DNA of 64,000 bases from Allodiplogaster sudhausi (Eukaryota > Nematoda > Chromadorea > Rhabditida > Diplogasteridae), in assembly GCA_945643635.1 (NCBI GenBank), contig CALZFC010000021.1, positions 4,079,001-4,143,000 on the forward strand, in the 5' to 3' direction. The notes below the pieces were generated by a model. It saw only the letters and a program-made list of their open reading frames with translations, was not told the origin of the DNA and searched no databases. Both the position numbers and the translations under genes were made by a program. Below, in pieces: positions 50,101 through 63,900 of the stretch (positions within the stretch are counted from its first letter, which is position 1; every line of letters begins with the position of its first letter).

Positions 50101-53100
50101 TATTTGTTGTACTCAGCTCGACGAGCTGAGTCCAATGTTCGGCTGCTCGAGACCCATAGCTCGAAACGGAGCGGAAATAGAAAATCGATAATGTAGGTCA
50201 GGTAAACACAAAGTGGTGTAATTTGAGATCTATGCACTCAGGGTAGATGAACGAAATTGGTTGCAGAACTCTAGTACCAAAACTTTTCTAGTTACAAGCG
50301 CTTTTGTGAAGATCATATTTCGATCGATAAATCTCCAAAACCTTGTAAACCTAGCGGACGCTGTATTTGTTGTACTCAGCTCGTCGAGCTGGGTCGAATG
50401 GTAGGTTACTCGAGACCCATAACTCGAAACGGAGCGGAAATAGAAAAATCGATACTGTAGGTCAGGTAAACACAAAGTAGTGTAATTAGAGATCTACGCA
50501 CTATGGGTACACGAACGAAATTGGTTGCAGAACTCTAGTACCAAAACTTTTCTAGTTAAAAGCGCTTTTGTGAAGATCATATTTCGATCGATAAATCTCC
50601 AAAACCTCTGTAAACCTAGTGGACACTGTATTTGTTGTACTCAGCTCGACGAGCTGAGTCCAAGTTCGGCTGCTCGAGACCCATAGCTCGAAACGGAGCG
50701 GAAATAGAAAAATCGATACTGTAGGTCAGGTAAACACAAAGTGGTGTAATTGAGATCTACGCACTCTGGGTTTGGTTGCAGAACTCTAGTACCAAAACTT
50801 TTCTAGTTACAAGCGCTTTTGTGAAGATCATATTTCGATCGATAAATCTCCAAAACCTCTGTAAACCTAGTGGACACTGTATTTGTTGTACTCAGCTCGA
50901 CGAGCTGAGTCCAAGTTCGGCTGCTCGAGACCCATAACTCCAAACGGAGCGGAAATAGAAAATCGATAATGTAGGTCAGGTAAACACAAAGTGGTGTAAT
51001 TTGAGATCTATGCACTCAGGGTAGATGAACGAAATTGGTTGCAGAACTCTAGTACCAAAACTTTTCTAGTTACAAGCGCTTTTGTGAAGATCATATTTCG
51101 ATCGATAAATCTCCAAAACCTCTGTAAACCTAGTGGACACTGTATTTGTTGTACTCAGCTCGACGAGCTGAGTCCAATGTTCGGCTACTCGAGACCCATA
51201 ACTCGAAACGGAGCGGAAATAGAAAATCGATACTGTAGGTCAGGTAAACACAAAGTGGTGTAATTTGAGATCTATGCGCACTCAGGGTAGATGAACGAAA
51301 TTGGTTGCAGAACTCTAGTACCAAAACTTTTCTAGTTACAAGCGCTTTTGTGAAGATCATATTTCGATCGATAAATCTCCAAAACCTCTGTAAACCTAGT
51401 GGACACTGTATTTGTTGTACTCAGCTCGACGAGCTGAGTCCAATGTTCGGCTACTCGAGACCCATAACTCGAAACGGAGCGGAAATAGAAAAATCGATAC
51501 TGTAGGTCAGGTAAACACAAAGTAGTGTAATTAGAGATCTACGCACTATGGGTACACGAACGAAATTGGTTGCAGAACTCTAGTACCAAAACTTTTCTAG
51601 TTAAAAGCGCTTTTGTGAAGATCATATTTCGATCGATAAATCTCCAAAACCTCTGTAAACCTAGTGGACACTGTATTTGTTGTACTCAGCTCGACGAGCT
51701 GAGTCCAATGTTCGGCTGCTCGAGACCCATAGCTCGAAACGGAGCGGAAATAGAAAAATCGATACTGTAGGTCAGGTAAACACAAAGTAGTGTAATTAGA
51801 GATCTACGCACTATGGGTACACGAACGAAATTGGTTGCAGAACTCTAGTACCAAAACTTTTCTAGTTACAAGCGCTTTTGTGAAGATCATATTTCGATCG
51901 ATAAATCTCCAAAACCTTTGTAAACCTAGCGGACGCTGTATTTGTTGTACTCAGCTCGTCGAGATGGGTCGAATGGTAGGTTACTCGAGACCCATAACTC
52001 GAAACGGAGCGGAAATAGAAAAATCGATACTGTAGGTCAGGTAAACACAAAGTAGTGTAATTAGAGATCTACGCACTATGGGTACACGAACGAAATTGGT
52101 TGCAGAACTCTAGTACCAAAACTTTTCTAGTTAAAAGCGCTTTTGTGAAGATCATATTTCGATCGATAAATCTCCAAAACCTCTGTAAACCTAGTGGACA
52201 CTGTATTTGTTGTACTCAGCTCGACGAGCTGAGTCCAAGTTCGGCTGCTCGAGACCCATAGCTCGAAACGGAGCGGAAATAGAAAAATCGATACTGTAGG
52301 TCAGGTAAACACAAAGTGGTGTAATTGAGATCTACGCACTCTGGGTTTGGTTGCAGAACTCTAGTACCAAAACTTTTCTAGTTACAAGCGCTTTTGTGAA
52401 GATCATATTTCGATCGATAAATCTCCAAAACCTCTGTAAACCTAGTGGACACTGTATTTGTTGTACTCAGCTCGACGAGCTGAGTCCAATGTTCGGCTGC
52501 TCGAGACCCATAGCTCGAAACGGAGCGGAAATAGAAAATCGATAATGTAGGTCAGGTAAACACAAAGTGGTGTAATTTGAGATCTATGCACTCAGGGTAG
52601 ATGAACGAAATTGGTTGCAGAACTCTAGTACCAAAACTTTTCTAGTTACAAGCGCTTTTGTGAAGATCATATTTCGATCGATAAATCTCCAAAACCTTTG
52701 TAAACCTAGCGGACGCTGTATTTGTTGTACTCAGCTCGTCGAGATGGGTCGAATGGTAGGTTACTCGAGACCCATAACTCGAAACGGAGCGGAAATAGAA
52801 AAATCGATACTGTAGGTCAGGTAAACACAAAGTAGTGTAATTAGAGATCTACGCACTATGGGTACACGAACGAAATTGGTTGCAGAACTCTAGTACCAAA
52901 ACTTTTCTAGTTAAAAGCGCTTTTGTGAAGATCATATTTCGATCGATAAATCTCCAAAACCTCTGTAAACCTAGTGGACACTGTATTTGTTGTACTCAGC
53001 TCGACGAGCTGAGTCCAAGTTCGGCTGCTCGAGACCCATAGCTCGAAACGGAGCGGAAATAGAAAAATCGATACTGTAGGTCAGGTAAACACAAAGTGGT

Positions 53101-53690
53101 GTAATTGAGATCTACGCACTCTGGGTTTGGTTGCAGAACTCTAGTACCAAAACTTTTCTAGTTACAAGCGCTTTTGTGAAGATCATATTTCGATCGATAA
53201 ATCTCCAAAACCTCTGTAAACCTAGTGGACACTGTATTTGTTGTACTCAGCTCGACGAGCTGAGTCCAATGTTCGGCTGCTCGAGACCCATAGCTCGAAA
53301 CGGAGCGGAAATAGAAAATCGATAATGTAGGTCAGGTAAACACAAAGTGGTGTAATTTGAGATCTATGCACTCAGGGTAGATGAACGAAATTGGTTGCAG
53401 AACTCTAGTACCAAAACTTTTCTAGTTACAAGCGCTTTTGTGAAGATCATATTTCGATCGATAAATCTCCAAAACCTTTAAACCTAGCGGACGCTGTATT
53501 TGTTGTACTCAGCTCGTCGAGATGGGTCGAATGGTAGGTTACTCGAGACCCATAACTCGAAACGGAGCGGAAATAGAAAAATCGATACTGTAGGTCAGGT
53601 AAACACAAAGTAGTGTAATTAGAGATCTACGCACTATGGGTACACGAACGAAATTGGTTGCAGAACTCTAGTACCAAAACTTTTCTAGTT
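47141..53690 (+). repeat. 780-bp (three-monomer) higher-order repeat domain
   Basis: B-type monomers lie at 47141, 47921, 48701, 49481 and 50261, then at 51835, 52615 and 53395, mostly exactly 780 bp apart. Each unit is a B monomer, an AAGTTCGG monomer with GTAATTGAGATC, and a 252-264-bp A monomer entered through CTGGGTTTGGTTGCAG. Confidence 0.9.
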
Positions 53691-54964
53691 AAAAGCGCTT
53701 TTGTGAAGATCATATTTCGATCGATAAATCTCCAAAACCTCTGTAAACCTAGTGGACACTGTATTTGTTGTACTCAGCTCGACGAGCTGAGTCCAAGTTC
53801 GGCTGCTCGAGACCCATAGCTCGAAACGGAGCGGAAATAGAAAAATCGATACTGTAGGTCAGGTAAACACAAAGTGGTGTAATTGAGATCTACGCACTCT
53901 GGGTTTGGTTGCAGAACTCTAGTACCAAAACTTTTCTAGTTACAAGCGCTTTTGTGAAGATCATATTTCGATCGATAAATCTCCAAAACCTCTGTAAACC
54001 TAGTGGACACTGTATTTGTTGTACTCAGCTCGACGAGCTGAGTCCAAGTTCGGCTGCTCGAGACCCATAACTCGAAACGGAGCGGAAATAGAAAATCGAT
54101 AATGTAGGTCAGGTAAACACAAAGTGGTGTAATTTGAGATCTACGCACTCAGGGTAGATGAACGAAATTGGTTGCAGAACTCTAGTACCAAAACTTTTCT
54201 AGTTACAAGCGCTTTTGTGAAGATCATATTTCGATCGATAAATCTCCAAAACCTCTGTAAACCTAGTGGACACTGTATTTGTTGTACTCAGCTCGACGAG
54301 CTGAGTCCAATGTTCGGCTACTCGAGACCCATAACTCAAACGGAGCGGAAATAGAAAATCGATACTGTAGGTCAGGTAAACACAAAGTGGTGTAATTTGA
54401 GATCTATGCACTCAGGGTAGATGAACGAAATTGGTTGCAGAACTCTAGTACCAAAACTTTTCTAGTTACAAGCGCTTTTGTGAAGATCATATTTCGATCG
54501 ATAAATCTCCAAAACCTCTGTAAACCTAGTGGACACTGTATTTGTTGTACTCAGCTCGACGAGCTGAGTCCAATGTTCGGCTACTCGAGACCCATAACTC
54601 GAAACGGAGCGGAAATAGAAAAATCGATACTGTAGGTCAGGTAAACACAAAGTAGTGTAATTAGAGATCTACGCACTATGGGTACACGAACGAAATTGGT
54701 TGCAGAACTCTAGTACCAAAACTTTTCTAGTTACAAGCGCTTTTGTGAAGATCATATTTCGATCGATAAATCTCCAAAACCTCTGTAAACCTAGTGGACA
54801 CTGTATTTGTTGTACTCAGCTCGACGAGCTGAGTCCAATGTTCGGCTGCTCGAGACCCATAGCTCGAAACGGAGCGGAAATAGAAAAATCGATACTGTAG
54901 GTCAGGTAAACACAAAGTAGTGTAATTAGAGATCTACGCACTATGGGTACACGAACGAAATTGG

Positions 54965-57900
54965 TTGCAGAACTCTAGTACCAAAACTTTTCTAGTTACA
55001 AGCGCTTTTGTGAAGATCATATTTCGATCGATAAATCTCCAAAACCTCTGTAAACCTAGTGGACACTGTATTTGTTGTACTCAGCTCGTCGAGCTGGGTC
55101 GAATGGTAGGTTACTCGAGACCCATAACTCGAAACGGAGCGGAAATAGAAAAATCGATACTGTAGGTCAGGTAAACACAAAGTAGTGTAATTAGAGATCT
55201 ACGCACTATGGGTACACGAACGAAATTGGTTGCAGAACTCTAGTACCAAAACTTTTCTAGTTAAAAGCGCTTTTGTGAAGATCATATTTCGATCGATAAA
55301 TCTCCAAAACCTCTGTAAACCTAGCGGACGCTGTATTTGTTGTACTCAGCTCGTCGAGATGGGTCGAATGGTAGGTTACTCGAGACCCATAACTCGAAAC
55401 GGAGCGGAAATAGAAAAATCGATACTGTAGGTCAGGTAAACACAAAGTAGTGTAATTAGAGATCTACGCACTATGGGTACACGAACGAAATTGGTTGCAG
55501 AACTCTAGTACCAAAACTTTTCTAGTTAAAAGCGCTTTTGTGAAGATCATATTTCGATCGATAAATCTCCAAAACCTCTGTAAACCTAGTGGACACTGTA
55601 TTTGTTGTACTCAGCTCGACGAGCTGAGTCCAAGTTCGGCTGCTCGAGACCCATAGCTCGAAACGGAGCGGAAATAGAAAAATCGATACTGTAGGTCAGG
55701 TAAACACAAAGTGGTGTAATTTGAGATCTACGCACTCTGGGTTTGGTTGCAGAACTCTAGTACCAAAACTTTTCTAGTTACAAGCGCTTTTGTGAAGATC
55801 ATATTTCGATCGATAAATCTCCAAAACCTCTGTAAACCTAGCGGACGCTGTATTTGTTGTACTCAGCTCGTCGAGATGGGTCGAATGGTAGGTTACTCGA
55901 GACCCATAACTCGAAACGGAGCGGAAATAGAAAAATCGATACTGTAGGTCAGGTAAACACAAAGTAGTGTAATTAGAGATCTACGCACTATGGGTACACG
56001 AACGAAATTGGTTGCAGAACTCTAGTACCAAAACTTTTCTAGTTACAAGCGCTTTTGTGAAGATCATATTTCGATCGATAAATCTCCAAAACCTCTGTAA
56101 ACCTAGTGGACACTGTATTTGTTGTACTCAGCTCGACGAGCTGAGTCCAATGTTCGGCTACTCGAGACCCATAGCTCGAAACGGAGCGGAAATAGAAAAA
56201 TCGATACTGTAGGTCAGGTAAACACAAAGTGGTGTAATTTGAGATCTACGCACTCTGGGTTTGGTTGCAGAACTCTAGTACCAAAACTTTTCTAGTTACA
56301 AGCGCTTTTGTGAAGATCATATTTCGATCGATAAATCTCCAAAACCTCTGTAAACCTAGCGGACGCTGTATTTGTTGTACTCAGCTCGTCGAGATGGGTC
56401 GAATGGTAGGTTACTCGAGACCCATAACTCGAAACGGAGCGGAAATAGAAAAATCGATACTGTAGGTCAGGTAAACACAAAGTAGTGTAATTAGAGATCT
56501 ACGCACTATGGGTACACGAACGAAATTGGTTGCAGAACTCTAGTACCAAAACTTTTCTAGTTACAAGCGCTTTTGTGAAGATCATATTTCGATCGATAAA
56601 TCTCCAAAACCTCTGTAAACCTAGTGGACACTGTATTTGTTGTACTCAGCTCGACGAGCTGAGTCCAATGTTCGGCTACTCGAGACCCATAACTCGAAAC
56701 GGAGCGGAAATAGAAAAATCGATACTGTAGGTCAGGTAAACACAAAGTAGTGTAATTAGAGATCTACGCACTATGGGTACACGAACGAAATTGGTTGCAG
56801 AACTCTAGTACCAAAACTTTTCTAGTTAAAAGCGCTTTTGTGAAGATCATATTTCGATCGATAAATCTCCAAAACCTCTGTAAACCTAGTGGACACTGTA
56901 TTTGTTGTACTCAGCTCGACGAGCTGAGTCCAAGTTCGGCTGCTCGAGACCCATAGCTCGAAACGGAGCGGAAATAGAAAAATCGATACTGTAGGTCAGG
57001 TAAACACAAAGTGGTGTAATTTGAGATCTACGCACTCTGGGATTGGTTGCAGAACTCTAGTACCAAAACTTTTCTAGTTACAAGCGCTTTTGTGAAGATC
57101 ATATTTCGATCGATAAATCTCCAAAACCTCTGTAAACCTAGCGGACGCTGTATTTGTTGTACTCAGCTCGTCGAGATGGGTCGAATGGTAGGTTACTCGA
57201 GACCCATAACTCGAAACGGAGCGGAAATAGAAAAATCGATACTGTAGGTCAGGTAAACACAAAGTAGTGTAATTAGAGATCTACGCACTATGGGTACACG
57301 AACGAAATTGGTTGCAGAACTCTAGTACCAAAACTTTTCTAGTTACAAGCGCTTTTGTGAAGATCATATTTCGATCGATAAATCTCCAAAACCTCTGTAA
57401 ACCTAGTGGACACTGTATTTGTTGTACTCAGCTCGACGAGCTGAGTCCAATGTTCGGCTACTCGAGACCCATAACTCGAAACGGAGCGGAAATAGAAAAA
57501 TCGATACTGTAGGTCAGGTAAACACAAAGTAGTGTAATTAGAGATCTACGCACTATGGGTACACGAACGAAATTGGTTGCAGAACTCTAGTACCAAAACT
57601 TTTCTAGTTAAAAGCGCTTTTGTGAAGATCATATTTCGATCGATAAATCTCCAAAACCTCTGTAAACCTAGTGGACACTGTATTTGTTGTACTCAGTCTC
57701 GACGAGCTGAGTCCAAGTTCGGCTGCTCGAGACCCATAGCTCGAAACGGAGCGGAAATAGAAAAATCGATACTGTAGGTCAGGTAAACACAAAGTGGTGT
57801 AATTTGAGATCTACGCACTCTGGGATTGGTTGCAGAACTCTAGTACCAAAACTTTTCTAGTTACAAGCGCTTTTGTGAAGATCATATTTCGATCGATAAA

Positions 57901-60900
57901 TCTCCAAAACCTCTGTAAACCTAGTGGACACTGTATTTGTTGTACTCAGTCAGATCGACGAGCTGAGTCCAAGTTCGGCTGCTCGAGACCCATAGCTCGA
58001 AACGGAGCGGAAATAGAAAAATCGATACTGTAGGTCAGGTAAATACAAAGTAGTGTAATTAGAGATCTACGCACTATGGGTACACGAACGAAATTGGTTG
58101 CAGAACTCTAGTACCAAAACTTTTCTAGTTACAAGCGCTTTTGTGAAGATCATATTTCGATCGATAAATCTCCAAAACCTCTGTAAACCTAGTGGACACT
58201 GTATTTGTTGTACTCAGCTCGACGAGCTGAGTCCAATGTTCGGCTACTCGAGACCCATAGCTCGAAACGGAGCGGAAATAGAAAAATCGATACTGTAGGT
58301 CAGGTAAACACAAAGTGGTGTAATTTGAGATCTACGCACTCTGGGTTTGGTTGCAGAACTCTAGTACCAAAACTTTTCTAGTTACAAGCGCTTTTGTGAA
58401 GATCATATTTCGATCGATAAATCTCCAAAACCTCTGTAAACCTAGCGGACGCTGTATTTGTTGTACTCAGCTCGTCGAGATGGGTCGAATGGTAGGTTAC
58501 TCGAGACCCATAACTCGAAACGGAGCGGAAATAGAAAAATCGATACTGTAGGTCAGGTAAATACAAAGTAGTGTAATTAGAGATCTACGCACTATGGGTA
58601 CACGAACGAAATTGGTTGCAGAACTCTAGTACCAAAACTTTTCTAGTTACAAGCGCTTTTGTGAAGATCATATTTCGATCGATAAATCTCCAAAACCTCT
58701 GTAAACCTAGTGGACACTGTATTTGTTGTACTCAGCTCGACGAGCTGAGTCCAAGTTCGGCTGCTCGAGACCCATAGCTCGAAACGGAGCGGAAATAGAA
58801 AAATCGATACTGTAGGTCAGGTAAACACAAAGTGGTGTAATTTGAGATCTACGCACTCTGGGATTGGTTGCAGAACTCTAGTACCAAAACTTTTCTAGTT
58901 ACAAGCGCTTTTGTGAAGATCATATTTCGATCGATAAATCTCCAAAACCTCTGTAAACCTAGCGGACGCTGTATTTGTTGTACTCAGCTCGTCGAGATGG
59001 GTCGAATGGTAGGTTACTCGAGACCCATAACTCGAAACGGAGCGGAAATAGAAAAATCGATACTGTAGGTCAGGTAAATACAAAGTAGTGTAATTAGAGA
59101 TCTACGCACTATGGGTACACGAACGAAATTGGTTGCAGAACTCTAGTACCAAAACTTTTCTAGTTAAAAGCGCTTTTGTGAAGATCATATTTCGATCGAT
59201 AAATCTCCAAAACCTCTGTAAACCTAGTGGACACTGTATTTGTTGTACTCAGCTCGACGAGCTGAGTCCAAGTTCGGCTGCTCGAGACCCATAGCTCGAA
59301 ACGGAGCGGAAATAGAAAAATCGATACTGTAGGTCAGGTAAACACAAAGTGGTGTAATTTGAGATCTACGCACTCTGGGATTGGTTGCAGAACTCTAGTA
59401 CCAAAACTTTTCTAGTTACAAGCGCTTTTGTGAAGATCATATTTCGATCGATAAATCTCCAAAACCTCTGTAAACCTAGCGGACGCTGTATTTGTTGTAC
59501 TCAGCTCGTCGAGATGGGTCGAATGGTAGGTTACTCGAGACCCATAACTCGAAACGGAGCGGAAATAGAAAAATCGATACTGTAGGTCAGGTAAATACAA
59601 AGTAGTGTAATTAGAGATCTACGCACTATGGGTACACGAACGAAATTGGTTGCAGAACTCTAGTACCAAAACTTTTCTAGTTACAAGCGCTTTTGTGAAG
59701 ATCATATTTCGATCGATAAATCTCCAAAACCTCTGTAAACCTAGTGGACACTGTATTTGTTGTACTCAGCTCGACGAGCTGAGTCCAATGTTCGGCTACT
59801 CGAGACCCATAACTCGAAACGGAGCGGAAATAGAAAAATCGATACTGTAGGTCAGGTAAACACAAAGTAGTGTAATTAGAGATCTACGCACTATGGGTAC
59901 ACGAACGAAATTGGTTGCAGAACTCTAGTACCAAAACTTTTCTAGTTAAAAGCGCTTTTGTGAAGATCATATTTCGATCGATAAATCTCCAAAACCTCTG
60001 TAAACCTAGTGGACACTGTATTTGTTGTACTCAGTCAGATCGACGAGCTGAGTCCAAGTTCGGCTGCTCGAGACCCATAGCTCGAAACGGAGCGGAAATA
60101 GAAAAATCGATACTGTAGGTCAGGTAAACACAAAGTGGTGTAATTTGAGATCTACGCACTCTGGGATTGGTTGCAGAACTCTAGTACCAAAACTTTTCTA
60201 GTTACAAGCGCTTTTGTGAAGATCATATTTCGATCGATAAATCTCCAAAACCTCTGTAAACCTAGTGGACACTGTATTTGTTGTACTCAGTCTCGACGAG
60301 CTGAGTCCAATGTTCGGCTGCTCGAGACCCATAGCTCGAAACGGAGCGGAAATAGAAAAATCGATACTGTAGGTCAGGTAAACACAAAGTAGTGTAATTA
60401 GAGATCTACGCACTATGGGTACACGAACGAAATTGGTTGCAGAACTCTAGTACCAAAACTTTTCTAGTTACAAGCGCTTTTGTGAAGATCATATTTCGAT
60501 CGATAAATCTCCAAAACCTCTGTAAACCTAGTGGACACTGTATTTGTTGTACTCAGCTCGACGAGCTGAGTCCAATGTTCGGCTACTCGAGACCCATAGC
60601 TCGAAACGGAGCGGAAATAGAAAAATCGATACTGTAGGTCAGGTAAACACAAAGTGGTGTAATTTGAGATCTACGCACTCTGGGTTTGGTTGCAGAACTC
60701 TAGTACCAAAACTTTTCTAGTTACAAGCGCTTTTGTGAAGATCATATTTCGATCGATAAATCTCCAAAACCTCTGTAAACCTAGCGGACGCTGTATTTGT
60801 TGTACTCAGCTCGTCGAGATGGGTCGAATGGTAGGTTACTCGAGACCCATAACTCGAAACGGAGCGGAAATAGAAAAATCGATACTGTAGGTCAGGTAAA

Positions 60901-63900
60901 TACAAAGTAGTGTAATTAGAGATCTACGCACTATGGGTACACGAACGAAATTGGTTGCAGAACTCTAGTACCAAAACTTTTCTAGTTACAAGCGCTTTTG
61001 TGAAGATCATATTTCGATCGATAAATCTCCAAAACCTCTGTAAACCTAGTGGACACTGTATTTGTTGTACTCAGCTCGACGAGCTGAGTCCAATGTTCGG
61101 CTGCTCGAGACCCATAGCTCGAAACGGAGCGGAAATAGAAAAATCGATACTGTAGGTCAGGTAAACACAAAGTAGTGTAATTAGAGATCTACGCACTATG
61201 GGTACACGAACGAAATTGGTTGCAGAACTCTAGTACCAAAACTTTTCTAGTTACAAGCGCTTTTGTGAAGATCATATTTCGATCGATAAATCTCCAAAAC
61301 CTCTGTAAACCTAGCGGACGCTGTATTTGTTGTACTCAGCTCGTCGAGATGGGTCGAATGGTAGGTTACTCGAGACCCATAACTCGAAACGGAGCGGAAA
61401 TAGAAAAATCGATACTGTAGGTCAGGTAAACACAAAGTAGTGTAATTGAGATCTACGCACTATGGGTACACGAACGAAATTGGTTGCAGAACTCTAGTAC
61501 CAAAACTTTTCTAGTTAAAAGCGCTTTTGTGAAGATCATATTTCGATCGATAAATCTCCAAAACCTCTGTAAACCTAGTGGACACTGTATTTGTTGTACT
61601 CAGCTCGACGAGCTGAGTCCAATGTTCGGCTACTCGAGACCCATAACTCGAAACGGAGCGGAAATAGAAAATCGATACTGTAGGTCAGGTAAACACAAAG
61701 TGGTGTAATTTGAGATCTACGCACTCAGGGTAGATGAACGAAATTGGTTGCAGAACTCTAGTACCAAAACTTTTCTAGTTACAAGCGCTTTTGTGAAGAT
61801 CATATTTCGATCGATAAATCTCCAAAACCTTGTAAACCTAGCGGACGCTGTATTTGTTGTACTCAGCTCGTCGAGATGGGTCGAATGGTAGGTTACTCGA
61901 GACCCATAACTCGAAACGGAGCGGAAATAGAAAAATCGATACTGTAGGTCAGGTAAATACAAAGTAGTGTAATTAGAGATCTACGCACTATGGGTACACG
62001 AACGAAATTGGTTGCAGAACTCTAGTACCAAAACTTTTCTAGTTAAAAGCGCTTTTGTGAAGATCATATTTCGATCGATAAATCTCCAAAACCTCTGTAA
62101 ACCTAGTGGACACTGTATTTGTTGTACTCAGCTCGACGAGCTGAGTCCAAGTTCGGCTGCTCGAGACCCATAGCTCGAAACGGAGCGGAAATAGAAAAAT
62201 CGATACTGTAGGTCAGGTAAACACAAAGTGGTGTAATTTGAGATCTACGCACTCTGGGTTTGGTTGCAGAACTCTAGTACCAAAACTTTTCTAGTTACAA
62301 GCGCTTTTGTGAAGATCATATTTCGATCGATAAATCTCCAAAACCTCTGTAAACCTAGCGGACGCTGTATTTGTTGTACTCAGCTCGTCGAGATGGGTCG
62401 AATGGTAGGTTACTCGAGACCCATAACTCGAAACGGAGCGGAAATAGAAAAATCGATACTGTAGGTCAGGTAAATACAAAGTAGTGTAATTAGAGATCTA
62501 CGCACTATGGGTACACGAACGAAATTGGTTGCAGAACTCTAGTACCAAAACTTTTCTAGTTACAAGCGCTTTTGTGAAGATCATATTTCGATCGATAAAT
62601 CTCCAAAACCTCTGTAAACCTAGTGGACACTGTATTTGTTGTACTCAGCTCGACGAGCTGAGTCCAATGTTCGGCTGCTCGAGACCCATAGCTCGAAACG
62701 GAGCGGAAATAGAAAAATCGATACTGTAGGTCAGGTAAATACAAAGTAGTGTAATTAGAGATCTACGCACTATGGGTACACGAACGAAATTGGTTGCAGA
62801 ACTCTAGTACCAAAACTTTTCTAGTTACAAGCGCTTTTGTGAAGATCATATTTCGATCGATAAATCTCCAAAACCTCTGTAAACCTAGCGGACGCTGTAT
62901 TTGTTGTACTCAGCTCGTCGAGATGGGTCGAATGGTAGGTTACTCGAGACCCATAACTCGAAACGGAGCGGAAATAGAAAAATCGATACTGTAGGTCAGG
63001 TAAACACAAAGTGGTGTAATTTGAGATCTACGCACTCTGGGTACACGAACGAAATTGGTTGCAGAACTCTAGTACCAAAACTTTTCTAGTTAAAAGCGCT
63101 TTTGTGAAGATCATATTTCGATCGATAAATCTCCAAAACCTCTGTAAACCTAGTGGACACTGTATTTGTTGTACTCAGCTCGACGAGCTGAGTCCAATGT
63201 TCGGCTGCTCGAGACCCATAGCTCGAAACGGAGCGGAAATAGAAAAATCGATACTGTAGGTCAGGTAAACACAAAGTAGTGTAATTAGAGATCTACGCAC
63301 TATGGGTACACGAACGAAATTGGTTGCAGAACTCTAGTACCAAAACTTTTCTAGTTAAAAGCGCTTTTGTGAAGATCATATTTCGATCGATAAATCTCCA
63401 AAACCTCTGTAAACCTAGTGGACACTGTATTTGTTGTACTCAGCTCGACGAGCTGAGTCCAATGTTCGGCTACTCGAGACCCATAACTCGAAACGGAGCG
63501 GAAATAGAAAATCGATACTGTAGGTCAGGTAAACACAAAGTGGTGTAATTTGAGATCTATGCACTCAGGGTAGATGAACGAAATTGGTTGCAGAACTCTA
63601 GTACCAAAACTTTTCTAGTTACAAGCGCTTTTGTGAAGATCATATTTCGATCGATAAATCTCCAAAACCTTGTAAACCTAGCGGACGCTGTATTTGTTGT
63701 ACTCAGCTCGTCGAGATGGGTCGAATGGTAGGTTACTCGAGACCCATAACTCGAAACGGAGCGGAAATAGAAAAATCGATACTGTAGGTCAGGTAAACAC
63801 AAAGTAGTGTAATTAGAGATCTACGCACTATGGGTACACGAACGAAATTGGTTGCAGAACTCTAGTACCAAAACTTTTCTAGTTAAAAGCGCTTTTGTGA

